From Pegea sp. RAD2-039 (lineage: Eukaryota; Chordata; Thaliacea; Salpida; Salpidae), in the NCBI GenBank assembly GCA_034620365.1, contig JAQGEQ010000193.1:62001-126000 (forward strand): a stretch of DNA of 64,000 nt, read 5' to 3'. Position 1 is the first letter of the stretch. Each line of letters starts with the position of its first letter. The notes under the pieces were generated by a model, which was not told the DNA's origin, made no database searches, and saw only the letters and a list, made by a program, of their open reading frames with translations. A program made the position numbers and the translations under genes. Of the stretch, positions 35,957 through 48,000 are shown piece by piece.

Positions 35957-36322
35957 ACTAATTTAATAGAAGAATTGTCTTTTTGATGCTTGTGAGATTT
36001 GATGATGGGCTTCTGTAAATTGATATCTGGGTATTAATAATTGTGTCCGGAGAGAGTTTGAAAAAAGAAGTGGGTTCAGTGATTATTTGCCATTTCTGTT
36101 TTTTGAAAAAACCTTAACAATTCTCAAGGCCCATGGTGGACCTCGAACTTTGTATTTTAAACCAGTTGGTTGTTCCTTCTGATTTCGGTTATACGATTCT
36201 TTTAAAAGACGCTTATTTTCTAAGCGACCATCTTCACACATATCATGTGCTGCTCTAATGCGCTCGAATTTTTTCTCAAGCTTTGGCCTATAATCTTTGG
36301 AGTAATCTCGAAACATACGGTG
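35957..36322 (-). pseudogene. LINE remnant: probable C-terminal part of ORF1
   Basis: A minus frame (36,346-36,083) reads DYRPKLEKKFERIRAAHDM and later GLKYKVRGPPWALRIVK. Basic helices followed by a YKVxGPPWxLRI-like segment suit the C-terminal domain of LINE ORF1 proteins. After a one-base shift another open frame continues to a TAG that falls directly before the ORF2 ATG, as expected for adjacent ORF1 and ORF2. The ORF1 identity is an inference from position and general character. The 5' end is cut at about 36,322, where Tigger sequence starts on the other strand. Confidence 0.5.
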
Positions 36323-36987
36323 AGAATTTAAGTTCAGATAGCTCATCTGCTAAGCAATTCGTTAATGAATTTTCTGGTATAACCGAGGACTACTCCGAAT
36401 ATCAAATATTTAATTGCGATGAAACCGGATTGTACTTTAGAATGTTGTCTGGACATACTGCCGCATCAGTACATAACCGGCCGGATGGAAAGAAAAAGGC
36501 AAAAGACAGGGTAACAATAAATGGCTATGCAACTGCCAGTGGGACAATAAAGTTACCTTTGTTGTTAATTGGTAAGGCTACAAACCTGCGTTGTTTTCGT
36601 GATCTCAATAAGGAGGCGCTGCCCGTTGTCTATAGAAATCAAGCAAATGCTTGGGTCGACTGTGATATTTTGCGAGATTGGTTTTTTAACTGTTTCGTTC
36701 CCGAAGCAAAACAAAAGCTGAGAGAACTTGGACAAGAAGAAAGGGCCAGTTTGTTCCTCGATAATTGCTCGGCCTATCCAAATGAGGACAAACTTATATC
36801 AGCTGATGGCAAAACCACTGCTACGTTTCTGCCTCCAAATGTTAATGCACCAATACAACCAATAAATCAAGGTGTGCTCGAATCTTTCAAAAGGGTTTAT
36901 AGAAAGTCGATATATGCATTGCACAATATAAAAGAAGTAGATTGTTTAAAAAAAACGATTTTTTGCTCTTGTTCGGCCAAAGGCTAA
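36323..36987 (+). pseudogene. Tigger/pogo-type transposase fragment (DDE domain), unit 1
   Basis: About 220 codons of the catalytic domain of a Tc1/mariner-superfamily Tigger (Jerky/CENP-B-like) transposase. Visible motifs are FNCDETGLYF (first Asp, 36,418-36,420), the GTIKLPLLLIGKA strand, LFLDNCSAYP (second Asp, 36,760-36,762) and FLPPNVNAPIQPINQG. In the last motif the third catalytic Asp (usually QPxDQG) is Asn (AAT, 36,865-36,867). The N-terminal DNA-binding domains are missing; the nominal ATG at 36,283 lies in LINE sequence on the opposite strand. The frame ends after YALHNIKEVDCLKK. No terminal repeats were seen. It is catalytically dead and N-truncated. Confidence 0.85.
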
Positions 36988-38294
36988 TATAGCTATAATT
37001 ATAAAAACCATTTTTTTCATTTAATTATTTATTTATTATTATTTTATTATGATTATTATTTTTCAAATTATTATTTTCATTTTGTTTTATAGTGTTTCTA
37101 TGATAGTAAATTTAGTAAAGAGGAGACCTACGCAAAGTTACGTCTTTCAAAAGGTTCTGGTTTTCTACGAAATACCATTTCATGTGCAGGGTAAACATTT
37201 CAATTCAGTTTTATTTTCTAAGAAATTTTAGTTTTATTTTTGAAATCATTTTGAAGAGATTTCTTTTTTTGTTCATATTTAGTAAACATTTATTAATAAT
37301 ATTTAATTTTAAATATAAAATGTATGTTTAAAATATAAAGTTAATTTTGTATTTATTAAATTGAAGTTAGTTGATTTTAATATGTTAATTAATTGGGCAA
37401 TTTATAAGTATTTGAAATTTTCCCTGAAATTTTCTAAACTTAGTTTAAGTTTAATTCATTTTTAATCTCTTTATAATTAAAGGATTTATTGTACATTACT
37501 TCTGAATATAGATTTATTGTTAGAAAAGTTTATGGTTTATTAATATTATATGCTTTTTTATTAAATTTTGTACAAGTAGCTGATTTTTAATTTTCTAAGC
37601 TCTTTAAGTTTGTCTTTCAATTTTTTGTGATGCATTTTTTACTACAATTCAATTTAATTTTTTCTGAAAGTTACAAATATCTTTTCTGGTTTTAGAAAAT
37701 TTTAATTTATTGATATTTATTGTTAAATTATATTTATTGTTAAATTATATTTGTTTGAAAACTGATATTTATACAATTTTTTATCAATAAAAAAGTTTAC
37801 ATTTACGAATTGTTTAATAATTAATTAATAATAATTAATTATTTATCAGATAATTCTTTACAAATTTTTGTCTGAATTTACATTTTATATTTTTATAATC
37901 TGCTTGTTAAATGTTTAAGAAAAATCTTAAAAATATATTTTTAAACTTTTTGTATTTGTAATATTTTGAAATTGTTTGTTTAAAGTTTCAAAACAATTCT
38001 TGCAATAATACAGTATTTTGAAATTTTATGTGTTTTATATTTATTTGTTTTGCATTTTCATATATAGGTTTAAATTAATTTTTATATTTAATTTAGACTT
38101 CAACTGTCATAGATTTATATATATGCTTACATTATACAGATTTTTACAGTTTTTTTATGAATACGTTTTCTTCTATTTCGTATTTTATCTAATATCAGAT
38201 AGATTATCTCTTTCAGTACTATAACCTAAAAATTGTGATTTTTCAGCATTATAAATTTATTTTAAGGTTGTAATTATTGTTGAAATCGACAAGA
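36988..38294. other. 5' flank of Ig gene A, absent from unit 2
   Basis: About 1.3 kb of very AT-rich DNA without a gene. The small open frames at 37,049 and 38,018 are low-complexity Phe/Ile/Tyr strings. Unit 2 lacks everything between about 36,792 and 38,284, so this is either promoter DNA lost there or an insertion here. Confidence 0.6.
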
Positions 38295-39718
38295 ATGAAA
38301 GTAATCAGTTTCATTTTAATTTTCTTATTAAAGTTTGTTTATACCTCTGGTAAGTTTGAATCTCAGTGACCGACAAAAGTTGAAACTTTCAATTTTCAGA
38401 CGTCTACACTTTGACAGTGGCCAAAGGATCAAGCACTTCGATCACCTGCTTCAATCCAGACATCTATCGTACAAAAAATGCTTTTGTAAAAGTGAAATTT
38501 GACGGTGAATTATTCGCAGAGATATTTGTAAGTCTCAATTTGTTTATTTGATATTTTATCAAATTTTAATATTTATTTTTCAGTATTATAAAGCTAAGTT
38601 TAGATTTTATGGTTCTCCAACTTCAAGATCAAATCGGATCACCGTGTCACAAACTGGATCACTGGAGCTTGATTATGTAACATTAGCGGATGAAGGAAGG
38701 TTTAGTTGTACCTCAAAGGGTCTTGGTCTTGAAGAAGAAACCATAGAAACCGACCTCCAAGTCTTTAGTAAATTGAATGAATTGATCTGAAAAGTCTTTT
38801 CAACATCTTTGAATTTTTAGTCCAACCGGAAGTTGAAGTATCCTCTAGTATCGATCTTGTAGCAAAACTTCCGGAAGAACAAAATCGATTAGTTGAAGCA
38901 GCTCGATGCATCGCATTCAACGGTAAGTTGTCACATGTTGTTCGATGTGCTGATGACGTCATCACTACAGGTAAACCTGAAGCTAGAATCACGTGGGATA
39001 CGGAACAAAACTTACAATTCAGTTACAACAGGTAGGTGCCCCTGCTTTTATCACTTCTTTTAACGCCCCTTTTTCAGTTATACTTCTAAATCTGATGATT
39101 TCTTCACCATCACATCCAAACTCTTCATCTCACCTTCTAAATATTACAACAATCAACTCTTCACTTGCCGCGTCTATCATTTCGCTTTCGAAAAACCTCT
39201 CGAGAAATCCACCACTCTCAGCGTCTCATGTAAGTCTTCCAACATCCTAATCTGATCCTAATATTCTTCTTGATCTTCAGACCACCCGGATGTTCCCTCA
39301 ATCACACCAAACAAGGATCAAACTCAACTCACTTGCACTTCCGATGCAAACCCACCCGCCACTATCTCGTGGTCACTACCCAGCGGTTATGACGTCATCA
39401 GTGACGTCATCGACATCAACGCGGAAGACGCGGGTCGTTTGAATGACAGCTACAAATGCGTAGCAAGTAACATACAAGGAAGCAAGATGTTAGTGATGTC
39501 TTTAGGCGAGATCTTAACCCAGCAACCAGGTGACCACTACTTCTTCAGTGACGTCATCATCAATGATGTCATCAATTGTAGTGATGCAATCGACGACGGG
39601 AACAATTGTGGGAGCTGTGATTGGAGTTTTACTTCTCCTTGGAGGCATCATAGTTCTCGTATACATCTTTATTTTAAAACCATCGCGATCTAAAAATCTT
39701 GGTTCCTATTTCCCCTAA
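38295..39718 (+). CDS. Ig-superfamily type I membrane protein, copy A (355 aa)
   Basis: A probable cell-surface adhesion or recognition receptor. Eight exons: 38,295-38,349, 38,400-38,527, 38,584-38,767, 38,821-38,922, 38,971-39,031, 39,078-39,229, 39,281-39,529 and 39,582-39,718 (1,068 nt). All introns are 46-56 nt with GT-AG ends. The signal peptide is MKVISFILIFLLKFVYTS. Ig1 has SITCFNP and DEGRFSCTSK. Ig2 has ARCIAF, ARITW and QLFTCRVY. Ig3 has LTCTSDANPPATISW and NDSYKCVASN, with an N-glycosylation site NDS. A Thr/Ser stalk follows, then a transmembrane helix (GAVIGVLLLLGGIIVLVYIFI) and a short basic tail. The three-Ig, TM, short-tail layout resembles nectin/CADM-type molecules, but orthology is not claimed. 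The last intron could also be read as 19 nt (39,530-39,548); both restore the frame, and 52 nt fits the other introns. AATAAA lies at 39,884-39,889. Confidence 0.85.
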
Positions 39719-39883
39719 ACTGCGTGCAACAGGTGCTGATGACGTCATCACTGGTCATTACTAATCGAGTTGTTTGTAGTCGCCGCCCAATGATCGACCA
39801 TATGAGCAACCGGGACCTTACATCTGTTTTATGTTTTAGATGGAGTTTATTTTGGAATCATGAAGATTTTTATCTGTTTTTTG

Positions 39884-39889
39884 AATAAA
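39884..39889 (+). terminator. Polyadenylation signal of Ig gene A
   Basis: A canonical AATAAA 166 bp after the Ig stop codon, preserved in unit 2 at 58,787-58,792. Upstream, between 39,732 and 39,838, an optional intron (gtgctgatgacgtc..tttgtag) would join an exon with a PYEQPGPY-like frame. That could be an alternative cytoplasmic tail, but I find no clean way to bypass the TAA at 39,716. Confidence 0.55.
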
Positions 39890-40131
39890 ATTCCTGAAAA
39901 AAGCAAAACGTTTTTTGTAGCAAAATTTTGCATTCCAACTAATAGAAAAGACATTTTTGTTGAGTTTAAGTTTTGTGTAATGTTGAATTTAATAAATGAT
40001 CTATATCTAAAGAGTAAGTGGTTTAAAGTCTAAACCAAATACTGCCACCTGTCTACCAGTACTTCTAACGCTAAAAGCTATCAGTAAACTCAATGAAACA
40101 GATTATGATTTGGAATTTTTAATTTTTTTTA

Positions 40132-40424
40132 ATGGAGAGTAAAATATTAAACAATTTTCGGAATCTAGCAAGCTATAGATTCTATAATCTGAACTTCTAC
40201 AAAGTTTTTATTCGTATAACTAAACATTTTCATATCAATACTTCAATGAGAGAACCATAGCATCAAAGTTATTTAATGCTCAGTTTTTATGTAAAGTTAA
40301 TTATCTTAAAGACATTCCAAGCTTATTAGTTAATTCTGTTAGAAGTTCAAATTTTTCCTTTTCTCTTGAAAACTCAGATGAACAACTATTTAGAGATTCA
40401 ACGTTAGTGGTAGAAAATTTATAG
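40132..40424 (+). pseudogene. Uncharacterised broken reading frame, conserved in both units
   Basis: A 42-codon frame from ATG 40,132 to TAG 40,258 (FRNLASYRFYNLNFYK) is followed one base-shift later by a 54-codon frame to 40,424 (YLKDIPSLLVNSVRSSNF). Both have protein-like composition unusual for the surrounding AT-rich DNA, and both recur at about 59,035-59,326 in unit 2. I do not recognise the family. It is probably a decayed coding fragment, host or element-derived. The remaining flank to 41,050 holds nothing else I can support. Confidence 0.25.
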
Positions 40425-41059
40425 ATATTTAACACCTGATACATTTATAGATCAATCATCAGATATTGATTACTAGGAAGACATTATTGAGTTGTGATTT
40501 GTTTCACAATTTTCAACTAAACATTGCATAGCATAAAAGCCAAAAATTTTAATGAGAAGCTCAACAAAGCATATCCAGTTAAATTGAGCTAATAAATTAG
40601 AAATTTTATTTTTCATGGTTTTTTTTTAACTTTTATATTAAAAAATGTTAAATCCAAAAAATGAAAACTAAGAAGCAACAAAAACAATTAACAGCCGAGA
40701 GGAAACCAAATATCTATAAATAGGTAAGTATTTATAGATCTAAATTTACAAATCATAATCTTATAGGGTTTCATAGTTTCTCAGTTAAGCAACGCCTTTA
40801 AATTTATTCTGGTGGGAAGAACAAGTCAAGTTCTAATGGAAAGAAAAAATTTTTTTTTAAAACAAACTTTCAAAATAATTTATTACAATAGCTTCATAAC
40901 GAACTTGATCACTATAAAACATAGAAAGTGTTCATTAAAAATGCAACAAACAGCAAGAAAGTGGTTAGTTGACAAGAGCAAAGAAAATAGTGATGTGTAT
41001 TTGATTAACGTCTTGTTTAAATGAATGAAAGAAGAAGAAGCAGCATTTAAGAATGCCTT

Positions 41060-42100
41060 TCATCTAGCTTTAACTGCTGCAATATCATGGACTATATTTT
41101 GTGCGATGAAAATTGGAATAATCTGCAAATAAAAGCTGATCACGTGTCAAGTCAAGTGATGACGTGATTAAGTTACTTGAAGTAGTGCAATTGCAATAAT
41201 GATACCACTATTTGTATATATGTTTGTTTGAATCTTCAAAACTATTGATGCAGCCTTATATGTGAATCTTATCAATTCTAGAAGCATTCTGAAGGTATTT
41301 AAGTCAGCGAATTTACGATGAAGTGACCCACAGTGAATTTGATTTTGTCACGGATACCGTAACCATATTGTGTGTTAACGACAGTTAGAATCTTCTCTTC
41401 AGACATGGTGCAACAACTAAACAGAACCCCACAAGCTTCAATCAGAGTAAATGGAACTCCATTAACAATTACTTTACCAGTACATTTGAAATAGATATTG
41501 TTAGCCCAGTCATCAGCACCTACACCACCACAACATTGAAACTGTTGATAAAAAACAGATACAAATTTGAAGCCCGTCAATAATGAGAGCTTTATATATT
41601 TCTGAGTGAAATTGATGATGTTTTGAAGGTCCAGATCTTCTCTATACTCTTCTATTGTTCTGTTGACAAAAGTTCCAAACTGAACAGCAAATCAGTCTTT
41701 GCAGATTTATCCTACAAGTCCCACCATTATCTCCCCAAAGAAGATAACAGATAAAAAGATTGAAAAATGAATTGAAGAAGATTCAAATTAAGTGATTATA
41801 GTTTTCTATTTTCACTTACACATTTTAACAAGAAAATATTTTATTGCAACGATCCAACGCAGCCAGCAAACATTAAGAAGAACATGAGAAGACCAACTCC
41901 ATTTACGATGATCACAGGATCTAATGGTAACGAACTGATAGTGGCAAGATTATCAAAAAACCATGAAAATGAAATTTGATTACTCAACCAGAATACAAAC
42001 TTGAATTTTTTTTATAAGATTAACGCTTACGACTCGTATCTGGCAGCTCCAACAGCAAAAGGCTCTATACAACAGATTATCTCACTAAATATTTTGTGGG
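41060..42100 (-). pseudogene. Decayed tetraspanin gene, unit 1
   Basis: Tetraspanins are four-pass organisers of membrane microdomains. In minus order I can read TM2 (PVIIVNGVGLLMFFLMFAGC, then NIFLLKC; 41,980-41,820), TM3 (FLSVIFFGEIMVGL; about 41,760-41,716), and the large extracellular loop with QCCGG and SCC (41,580-41,299). TM4 (GIIIAIALLQ; 41,207-41,177) and a final exon (IIPIFIAQNIVHDI.. to TGA; 41,122-41,060) follow. TM2 has a TAA where the family's RE(N) Glu codon is expected (Q-stop-NIFLLKC). The two in-frame stops after TM3 vanish if a 36-nt GTAGGA..TTCAG intron is spliced. TM1 may lie in the 42,018-42,100 repeat. The TM2 stop and weak TM1 favour a pseudogene. Confidence 0.65.
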
Positions 42101-42170
42101 TTTCCAAACTTTTTTCAAAAAATTATTTTTTTAGTTTTTTTATAAAATTGTAAACAGTCTTGTGAATAAT
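42018..42170 (-). repeat. Tetraspanin 5'-end segment, unit 1
   Basis: Shares its sequence with 30,970-31,150 and 60,630-60,790. On the minus strand one frame reads a hydrophobic, Cys-containing stretch ending AVGAARYES, which would suit the end of tetraspanin TM1, but no start codon is evident. Confidence 0.4.
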
Positions 42171-42204
42171 ATAAAAATTAAAATAAATTAATTTATTAAT
42201 TAAT

Positions 42205-44525
42205 TAAAATGATTAATAAATGAAACAAAATATAAATTCGATTCCATCAATATTTATCCTTAAAATTTGATAGAAGAAATACATCATATATAACATTAAT
42301 ATTAGGAATTAAATCTGGAAAAAATATTACGAAGAAGCCAAAAATTAACAAACAATTCATAACATAACTTTGTATATATTTTCAGACTAGTGTAAAAAAT
42401 GAAATCATAAAACTTATTTTATTCAAGAAAAGTAAATATGATTTAATATGTCATAAGTTTCACACTAAAAAATTAAAAAAGGTAATATATATTTTAAAAA
42501 CAAATAAAAATCATAAAGAGAAATTATCTGACAAGCCGTCTTAAATTTAAAATATTAAGTTTACAAATAGATTATAGAATTAAGCAACAAATAATTATTT
42601 AACAAACATAAGATATCTTTGGTTGACTTTATTTTAAGTAAAGCTGCACTATGTAAAATATTGAACACTCAAAACCGGCCTATAACCACTAGTAACAACA
42701 GTCAACATAGATGGAGCCAAAGAGCAGTATTTTTTTGATTATTTGGTTACAAAAACATTAATGAAAATGTTTATATTTGAAAAATAAATCTAAACCGAAA
42801 AGTTCTCTAGTCACCAACAGAAGTATAAAATCTTTCTACTAAAAATTATATCATGAGTTTTTTCAAACAAAAGTAAATTGTTTAAGTTACAAAATTGAAT
42901 GCTTAAGATAATTATTAATATAATAGAAAAATTTAAATATTTGGTGAACAAATTTTAAGAACAGTTAATTGTTGTAAATATTTATTGTTCTATTAATATG
43001 TTTATTAAAAAATGAATTAAGATTAGAATAACAACAGAATATAACATCTATATATGTTGTGTTCATAGATTTAAAAAGTGTTTAGTTAGTGTAACAAAAA
43101 AGATAGGATAATAAGAACTTACTTATAAGAATACAAATCAACAAAATGATATTTTAACAAAATATTTCAGCCAAACTAAAGAGTACTGCTAAATGTTTTA
43201 ATGATGAAAAGAGTAAAAAAATTAAAGGAAGAATGAAATTGAACTTTATAAATCTGAATATAAAGTTTAATGAAAATTTATTTGGAAAATTCTAAAATAA
43301 ATGGTGATAAGAATTTACTTGCCTATTATCCATCGTCATCGAGCGATCGATTTGTTTTTAATTAATTTCTTTGATTTTATTATCAGTTTCAAAACCTAAA
43401 AAATCTGTTTAGTATTTTCTGCTATTTTAAAATATAACCGAAGCCGTTTACACAAATATATACTAATATTAGATGCTATAAGAATTTAAATATCATAAAA
43501 GTAGCCTAGGTGACAAAAGACTGCAAATAATGAAACAGCTAGATTTAAACTTACATTGTATTTTGCAAATATTTTGTCAGTGCGAAATGGCAAAGATCTT
43601 AATATTAACAACAAGAGTGAAAACGTTGACAGTAATTTAAGTTTATGTTAAAAAAGTTCTGTTAATCTTACGTTAATATTTAATACGAGTATGAAAATAT
43701 AAATGATATCAAACAAGTTATATCAAACTAAAATTAATCTAACATTTTCTACCTTCCCTAAAAACTTATATATATATAGATATAAATCTGTCAGAATCTA
43801 AAGTTTATTTAAGTGGTAAATATTTTGTCATCATAAAACTATACTCGTTTTAATTCAAATTGATTTTACTATATTTTATAGTATTAAGTTGTACTATTTT
43901 TAAAGTAAACATTTAAATATCTGCTACAAAAAATTTTTAGATAATTTTTTTATTGTTGATAGCATGTTAGCAGAAAAAATATATTAAAATCATTCTTTAT
44001 GATTTTACATAAAGAATAAATATAATTTTATTTTTTGTTTTTTATTTCATTTTAACAAAATACAGTTTGAAAACTGATTTCCTGAGAGACTTAATAATCT
44101 TTTTGTTGATATTATTTTCATTTAAATGTATAAAATTTTGAAATTATGTTTTTTCATTCTTTATAGATTTTCAGTAAAATTTTTACCAAAAAGCATTGTA
44201 GAGAAATTTTATAAAGTTTAATTTTGCAGAAGTTTACCAAAAATGTATTTAGTAAAATATGTATAAGATAATTAATAATAATATAATTAATATTATAATA
44301 AGAATAATATATAAATATACTATATATATAGCTAACATAATAATGTAATTTTTAATTTTATATTATTCTATTTAATTGATTATAAGTTTTATTGAGATAT
44401 AATTATTTTTAATTTTTTTAAAATTTTTTGTTTTATGTTTGGCAAAAATTGTGTATTAATTTTTCATTAGTTTTATAAAAGTATTTATTTATCTCAAAGT
44501 CAATAATACTGATTAATTTAATATT
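42205..44525. repeat. Spacer X, unit 2 (shortened)
   Basis: Collinear with 12,420-14,735. Similarity ends at about 44,525 (atctcaaagtcaata, then atactgattaatttaatatt), where different DNA starts. The same anchors are present: aaaaccggcctataaccact near 42,670 and cctattatccatcgtcatcg near 43,321. Confidence 0.8.
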
Positions 44526-45059
44526 TCAATCCACTTCTTTAAATAGTTATGGACATGGTGTTTGAATACAAGAAACTCTTCTGAAATTACAAAACTTAGG
44601 TATATTCCTGAAAGAAGTAAAAGATCGAACGTTAATTTGGAGTATTGGAATTAACTAATTCGAAATACAAATAATCCAGCTAACACCTTTTTGTTAATCG
44701 GATTTCCTAAATTTAAAGAAACAATTTAAAGAAAACCTAACTCACCTTTGAATGGACATCAAAAATCAATTCATGAATTGAATCTCATTGAACGTTTTAT
44801 ATTACTTTGGTAAGTGAATAATTTTCTTGGTTTGATATTTCACTTTTATCTTGGATAGTTCATAAAGTTACAAAGTAAAAAGTAAACTTTGAATTTGTCT
44901 TCTACAACTTTATCAGGTAGTTTACGGCCATTAAAGATAAAACCAGAGGATTGTTTAATCCTAACAAAAACATTTAGTGAAACAAATTCAAAGAAATTGT
45001 GGATTAGAAACTACACCTTCTCAAAAAACTTTATTATTTCTACGAGACTTTTTTATTTC
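44526..45059. other. Unassigned DNA upstream of the metalloproteinase remains
   Basis: Short protein-like scraps occur (for example IQETLLKLQNLGIFLKEV near 44,570 and SIHELNLIERFILLW near 44,770), separated by stops. They could be decayed exons, but I cannot assign them. Confidence 0.3.
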
Positions 45060-48000
45060 TAATTCATTGGTATTTAGGGCAGCTTAATTCAGTTCCACAT
45101 GATATTCAGACTATCAAACTAACTGACATATTTATGCTAGGTGAGTTAGATGATAAGACAGTTGAGTTGATGACTCAACTACGATGCGGAGTCAGCGGCG
45201 GCCCAGCTAACTATCAGCTGTTTGAAAATCACCCAAAGTTTGAAACAATGCCTGTTGGATACAAGTGAGATATTAACTAACTAAGTTTTAGAAAATCTAT
45301 TTCTAAATGTGAAAAATAATTCCAAATCAATTTACTCTTTATAGAATCGTCAATTACAGTCCCGATATGGGCCCATGTAAAACTAGAAATATCATGAAAC
45401 CAGCCTTGAGATTTTGGGAGTAAGCTGCAGAAATAACTTTTGTTGAAAAAGGCCCTGATGAGCCTGCAGATATGATAATTGACTTCGGCTACAGTAATTT
45501 AATTTTGTGATGTTTTTAAAGTATCATTACTCACTATAACTCTTTTATTCTCGAGATGAACATGGCCGTGGGTATCCATTTGACAGCGATAATGGCCTGC
45601 TTACTCATGATTGGGTTACTAATGATGCTCATTTTGACGATGGAGAGTTTTGGACTCTTGGAAAGGGAAAGGTTTGTGGCCGAATCTTTAGAAAACTTTG
45701 ATTAACAAAATATATATCAAAACGAGTTTTACCATTTGATTGTGTAGAGAGAGTTTTAAGGAAAATTGCTTATTTGAATTTACTAGTTCTTAAAATATTT
45801 TTTTCATTGGTCTATTGCTTCTTGCAAATTGAGAATAACTAACCAAAAAAAGATGAACTACAATTTAATACTTAAAAAATCTATTCTGAAACTACTTTTA
45901 TTAATACTAAGTACTTTTATTTGAAATCTCAATTGGCCACATATATCAAGTAAATTCTGCTGGTGCTGTTTGTTATTTCCCTTTTGCGTACAAACAAAAA
46001 GAATATAGCAGATGTATTGCTAACAATGAGCATCCAGGCTTCGAGAAGCATGAATGGTGTGGGACGACCAGTAATTATGACGTAGATCGCAAGTGTGGAC
46101 TTTGCGGGAGTGAAAGTAAGTTTTGATTCATAAATAAAATTCCATTCAGAAAATAAAACTGAAATATTTGTTTAATTGCTTTGTAATTTGAAAATGAGCG
46201 TTTTGATGGTCTAAATAGTTTCAGGCTACTTTTCTGTTAATCAAAACTGTTAATTTACTAACACAAACTATTTTAAGCGCTGTTCACTTACGGTGGAAAC
46301 GATGGAAGAGCAACTTGCTTTTTTCTTTTTGTTTTTATTGGTCAAACTTATGATGGTTGTACAAAAGATGGACGAAATGACAAATACAGGTTCCTGTGCA
46401 ACAACCTCAAACTATGATGACGACGGTCAATGTGCTTTCTGTCCAGATAGTGTTGAAAAATCAATTGACTACTTTTATTTAAAATTAATTCAAATCTTGC
46501 AAAATTCAAATAATTATATTTGCTTTCAATTTTTTCTTTTAAAACTATCTGCAGCCAATTTTATTAACTTAATTTTACAAGTAAATCGTTTATACTTATT
46601 TAGAAAGTGCCGGTGGAAGTAGTGATGGTGCAGATAAACCTTGTCATTTCCCTTTCATTTTCAATGGTGATTCTTATTAGTGATGTACTGTTTTTGGTCG
46701 TAATAAAGGACGTAAATTGTGTTCAAAAACTGGTAACTACGACACTGATGGGGAGTGGGGCTTTTGTAATAATGACGGATACAGTTTATTGCTTGTTGCT
46801 GCCCATGAAATCGGACATACAATTGGCTTAGAACATTGAATATCAGCATCTGCCTTGATGTACCATATGTAAGTGCAAATAAACTTCGAGACAAAATAAA
46901 CTTATAACTGTAATTAAAATTAAAACTTTTTCATTGTTACTCTTATGTCGGAAATTATGAGTTATCACAAGACGACATAAATGGAGCAAGAAGTTTATAT
47001 GGAGCAAGGAGATTTACTCTTCCTCCAGTAGAGCTTGAAAGATGTGGTGAAGATAATACAGATTTAGGAACAACTACGACAGCACCAACACATGTTACAA
47101 CAACATTAAACAGAAGAAAAACAACACCACAAGCTAGTGAGAGGTAGTATAAATACCTGTTTTGTTAAATTCAGTAGATTTTTAAGAATTAAGATATAAT
47201 AGTTTAATGAAAAAACATAATAAATATTTTTAGATAGATTAGTTTGACTTATATATGCTCTTTAAATCTTGTGTGCTTTTTAACAGTTACAACTAGATAA
47301 AACACTGTTAGTAGTGATGATATCTGTGACTTAACGTCTGTTGATGCAGTACTACTTTTTAATTCCGAAATCTACGTTTTAAAGGTTTGTAAATTTCTAC
47401 TTTTGATATAAAAAGTTATTAAATACAACAATTTATTTAAATTGTATTTAAATTTATTTTTATTGAATATTTGAAAAAAAACTTATCAATTTATTTCCAA
47501 ACAGGGGTATTATTTTTGGAGAATAAATACCCGGAACAGAGCTTTACGTCGTGGTCCATATGAGATGTCCGATCAGTGGTCTGGTGGTTCACAAACTGTA
47601 GACGCAGCATATAAGAGGCCAAATGATGAGGCTGTAATTCTCTTCAAAGGTAAAAATCATTTAAAGAAATAGCAAAATTTCTTTAAAAGTTACTTTATTT
47701 ATTTAAACAGTTTTTTTGATAACTAAATTAAAATAGTAAAACGAAGTAAAATTGCTCAAAAATTATTAAATATAGGTCAACGTTATTGGATATTTGATAG
47801 TTATCATCTGAAGGGTGGCGATCCAAAATATCTCAGTTCTTTAGGCTTACCACAAAACCTTCTGAAATAATACCTGGTAGTGATTTGGTATCGTACAAAA
47901 GAACGAAAACGTTCCTTCTTTTTCTCTGGTGATCAATACATTAGGTAAAGTTTTTAAAACGGTTTTCGAAAGGTTACTTATCTTGTAGTTTTTTAAAATA

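Larger units (their letters stand above)
12413..42190. repeat. Tandem segmental duplication, unit 1
   Basis: This is the first complete unit of a head-to-tail duplication: spacer X, GDF8/11-like gene, spacer Y, LINE and Tigger remnants, Ig gene, tetraspanin remnant. It is about 29.8 kb because it contains an extra block at 23,530-33,140 and a second, partial spacer Y. The left edge was placed where similarity to 42,200 and 60,830 begins, around attaaaatgatta, which is also a short stretch of shared sequence at the unit junctions. Confidence 0.85.

Noticed and set aside
36283..36325. ATG at 36,283 as the true start of the Tigger protein
   Set aside because: These codons lie in LINE-derived sequence on the other strand and do not resemble Tigger; the transposase similarity begins at about 36,325.
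38765..38992. Minus frame over Ig exon 4 and neighbours (also 57,668-57,895)
   Set aside because: Antisense shadow of a well-supported spliced gene.
39439..39693. Straight reading of Ig exon 7 into its frame-1 C-terminus without splicing
   Set aside because: The continuation has no membrane anchor, while a 52-nt GT-AG intron joins exon 7 to a perfect transmembrane segment in both copies.
45420..45431. GTAAGC at 45,420 in the MMP remains as a splice donor removing the stop
   Set aside because: The next usable acceptor would give an 11-nt intron, and the residues on both sides (RFWE and AAEITF) are contiguous in the protein family, so a nonsense change is simpler.
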